This document shows positions 5,178 to 6,505 of a DNA stretch of 6,505 bases, one piece after another. The translations under genes were made by a program, and so were the position numbers. Under the pieces are notes generated by a model, which saw nothing but the letters and a program-made list of their open reading frames with translations, did not search any database and had not been told where the DNA came from. Numbering within the stretch: the stretch's first letter is position 1; every line of letters starts with the position of its first letter. Source of the stretch: Saonia sp964398035 (GTDB lineage Bacteria; Bacteroidota; Bacteroidia; Flavobacteriales; Flavobacteriaceae); NCBI GenBank assembly GCA_964398035.1, contig CAYNLI010000130.1:1-6505 (forward strand), read 5' to 3'.

Positions 5178-6505
5178 ATGAAAAAACAAGTATACTTATT
5201 TATTTTATTAATTATATGTTCTTGCGTAAAGAACACAAGCTTTGATACTCCAAAAAGTACTTGTGAAAGTAATTTAATTGCCAACACCACTTTTGCAGAA
5301 GTAAAGAATCTATATGCTAATGAAATCATTCAAATACAAGAAGATTTGGTGATGGAAGGTTATGTGATTTCATCGGATAGGGCAGGGAATTTTTTTGGAA
5401 CGCTTTACATACAAGATAATCCTGTTAATCCTACTCAAGGCCTTCAAATAGAAATTGATGTTAGAGATTCACATTTGTTTTATCAAGTAGGGAGTAAGAT
5501 ATACGTAAAACTAAAAGGGCTGTATTTAGGAAAAGCGAAAGGAGTTTTTAAAGTTGGGGGTGTGTTTAGTGCTTTTGGAAATGTATCCGTAGGTCGCTTG
5601 CCTTCTGCTGCGGTACAACAACATTTATTTTTAGGATGTGATGTTCCAATAGCTATTCAGCCTACTATTGTTGGCATTAATGTTTTAGAAGATAATATGG
5701 TAAACACCTTGGTGCAATTAGAAGGTTTAGAAATAATAGATGAAGAATTAGGATTGCCATTTGCTGTGCCTGAGGAAGAAACTGAACGTACTTTAAAAGA
5801 TTGTAATAGCAATGAGATAACCCTTTTGAACAGTGGTTATTCTGATTTTCAATCAGAAATTATTTCTGAAAAGAACGGAACAATAACCGCTGTTTTGCAG
5901 AAAGAAAACAATGATTACCAATTAGTAATAAGAGACGTGAATGATATTGATTTTACGAAGGAACGCTGCCCACCAGATGAGGTAACATCCAATCAAATAT
6001 TTATTTCTGAACTGGCAGACCCAAATAATAGTATAGGAGCACGGTTTGTAGAACTGTATAATGCTTCAGTGGGTAATTTGTCATTAAAAGGATGGACATT
6101 ACGCCGCTATACCAATGACAATACAGCTATCAGTTCTACCATAGATTTATCAGATTTTATCATTGCAGCAGAAAGCACATTTGTTATTTCTCCCAATGCT
6201 CCTGAATTTGAAATGGTCTATAGTTTTTTACCGGATATGGAGGTTTCTACAAACAGTCCGGCTGATTCTAACGGGGATGATAATCTAGAGCTAGTAGACC
6301 CTTTTGGAGTTGTTATTGATATTTTTGGAATAGTTGGTGAAGATGGTTCAAATACCAATCACGAGTTTGAAGATGGTAAGGCTGTTAGAAATTCAGATAT
6401 TAATCAAGCTAATTCAGTTTATATATTTTCTGAATGGACAATTTATAATGACACGGGAGATTCTGGAACTATAAATTTGCCTCAAAATGCTCCTGAGGAT
6501 TTTAC
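5178..6505 (+). CDS. DUF5689 plus lamin-tail-domain (LTD) lipoprotein, partial at the right edge
   Basis: The reading frame is open from the ATG at 5178 to the window end (442 full codons, no stop), so the 3' end is missing. The N-terminus MKKQVYLFILLIICSC is a lipoprotein signal with C16 as the lipidated residue (lipobox ICSC). Residues about 36-261 match DUF5689: an OB-like beta domain with EGYVISSD (61-68), GTLYIQD, GLQIEID, VKLKGLYLG and a closing VIRDVNDIDF. From about 274 an LTD begins: IFISELAD, FVELYN (290-295), LSLKGWTLRRY, then DDNLELVDPFGVVIDIFG and FEDGKAVRNSDI. LTD is an Ig-like domain found on secreted bacterial nucleases and surface proteins. Mature cysteines C29, C154, C209 and C264 could form disulfides. 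By position after a TonB receptor it may serve as a surface partner, which is inference. The last residues (PQNAPEDF) look like the end of the LTD, so the stop may lie close beyond the window. Confidence 0.88.
   Translation, partial: MKKQVYLFILLIICSCVKNTSFDTPKSTCESNLIANTTFAEVKNLYANEIIQIQEDLVMEGYVISSDRAGNFFGTLYIQDNPVNPTQGLQIEIDVRDSHLFYQVGSKIYVKLKGLYLGKAKGVFKVGGVFSAFGNVSVGRLPSAAVQQHLFLGCDVPIAIQPTIVGINVLEDNMVNTLVQLEGLEIIDEELGLPFAVPEEETERTLKDCNSNEITLLNSGYSDFQSEIISEKNGTITAVLQKENNDYQLVIRDVNDIDFTKERCPPDEVTSNQIFISELADPNNSIGARFVELYNASVGNLSLKGWTLRRYTNDNTAISSTIDLSDFIIAAESTFVISPNAPEFEMVYSFLPDMEVSTNSPADSNGDDNLELVDPFGVVIDIFGIVGEDGSNTNHEFEDGKAVRNSDINQANSVYIFSEWTIYNDTGDSGTINLPQNAPEDF

Noticed and set aside
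5132..5329. Minus-strand open frame of 65 codons over the start of the lipoprotein gene.
   Set aside because: It is antisense to the lipoprotein signal and DUF5689 start, has no recognisable domain, and is a shadow frame.
1..6505. CRISPR array, tRNA, transposon or phage gene.
   Set aside because: No regularly spaced repeats, cloverleaf-like sequence, transposase or integrase motif was seen on either strand.

Overview
The window is chromosomal DNA from a low-GC member of the Bacteroidota, most likely a flavobacterium (Flavobacteriaceae). The evidence is the AT-rich sequence, A-rich leaders in place of strong Shine-Dalgarno sites, signal peptides ending in a -xxAQ or -HSQ cleavage region, an outer-membrane TonB-dependent receptor with an N-terminal carboxypeptidase-regulatory-like domain, and a DUF5689 lipoprotein. 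The genus cannot be named from the sequence alone.

Layout. Bases 38-475 (+) encode a small four-helix membrane protein. Bases 551-1156 (+) encode an exported 3-keto-disaccharide hydrolase/DUF1080-fold protein. It ends only 3 nt from the stop of the next gene, which runs the other way: an exported endonuclease/exonuclease/phosphatase (EEP) family protein at 2200-1160 (-). A 136-nt divergent intergenic region (2201-2336) separates that nuclease from a 912-residue TonB-dependent receptor (2337-5075, +). After a 102-nt gap holding a CCTGCC/GGCAGG palindrome comes a lipoprotein (5178 to beyond the window end, +). It combines a DUF5689 domain with a lamin-tail domain (LTD). This last gene is open at the right edge and is easy to miss because no stop codon is reached.

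How the genes may work together. The nuclease, receptor and lipoprotein form a plausible functional unit: a secreted phosphodiester-cleaving enzyme, an outer-membrane active transporter, and a probably surface-exposed lipoprotein carrying a domain (LTD) that in bacteria is often attached to secreted nucleases. My inference is a scavenging system for extracellular nucleic acid or another phosphoester, in which the lipoprotein fills the role SusD plays beside SusC. The sequence does not prove the substrate. The two leftmost genes look unrelated to this unit.

There are no tRNA or rRNA genes, CRISPR arrays, insertion sequences or phage genes in the window. Non-coding structure is limited to a few dyads. 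The most interesting are two GTGA-N5-TCAC sites, one upstream of each exported-enzyme gene, and a perfect 20-bp palindrome inside the nuclease gene.
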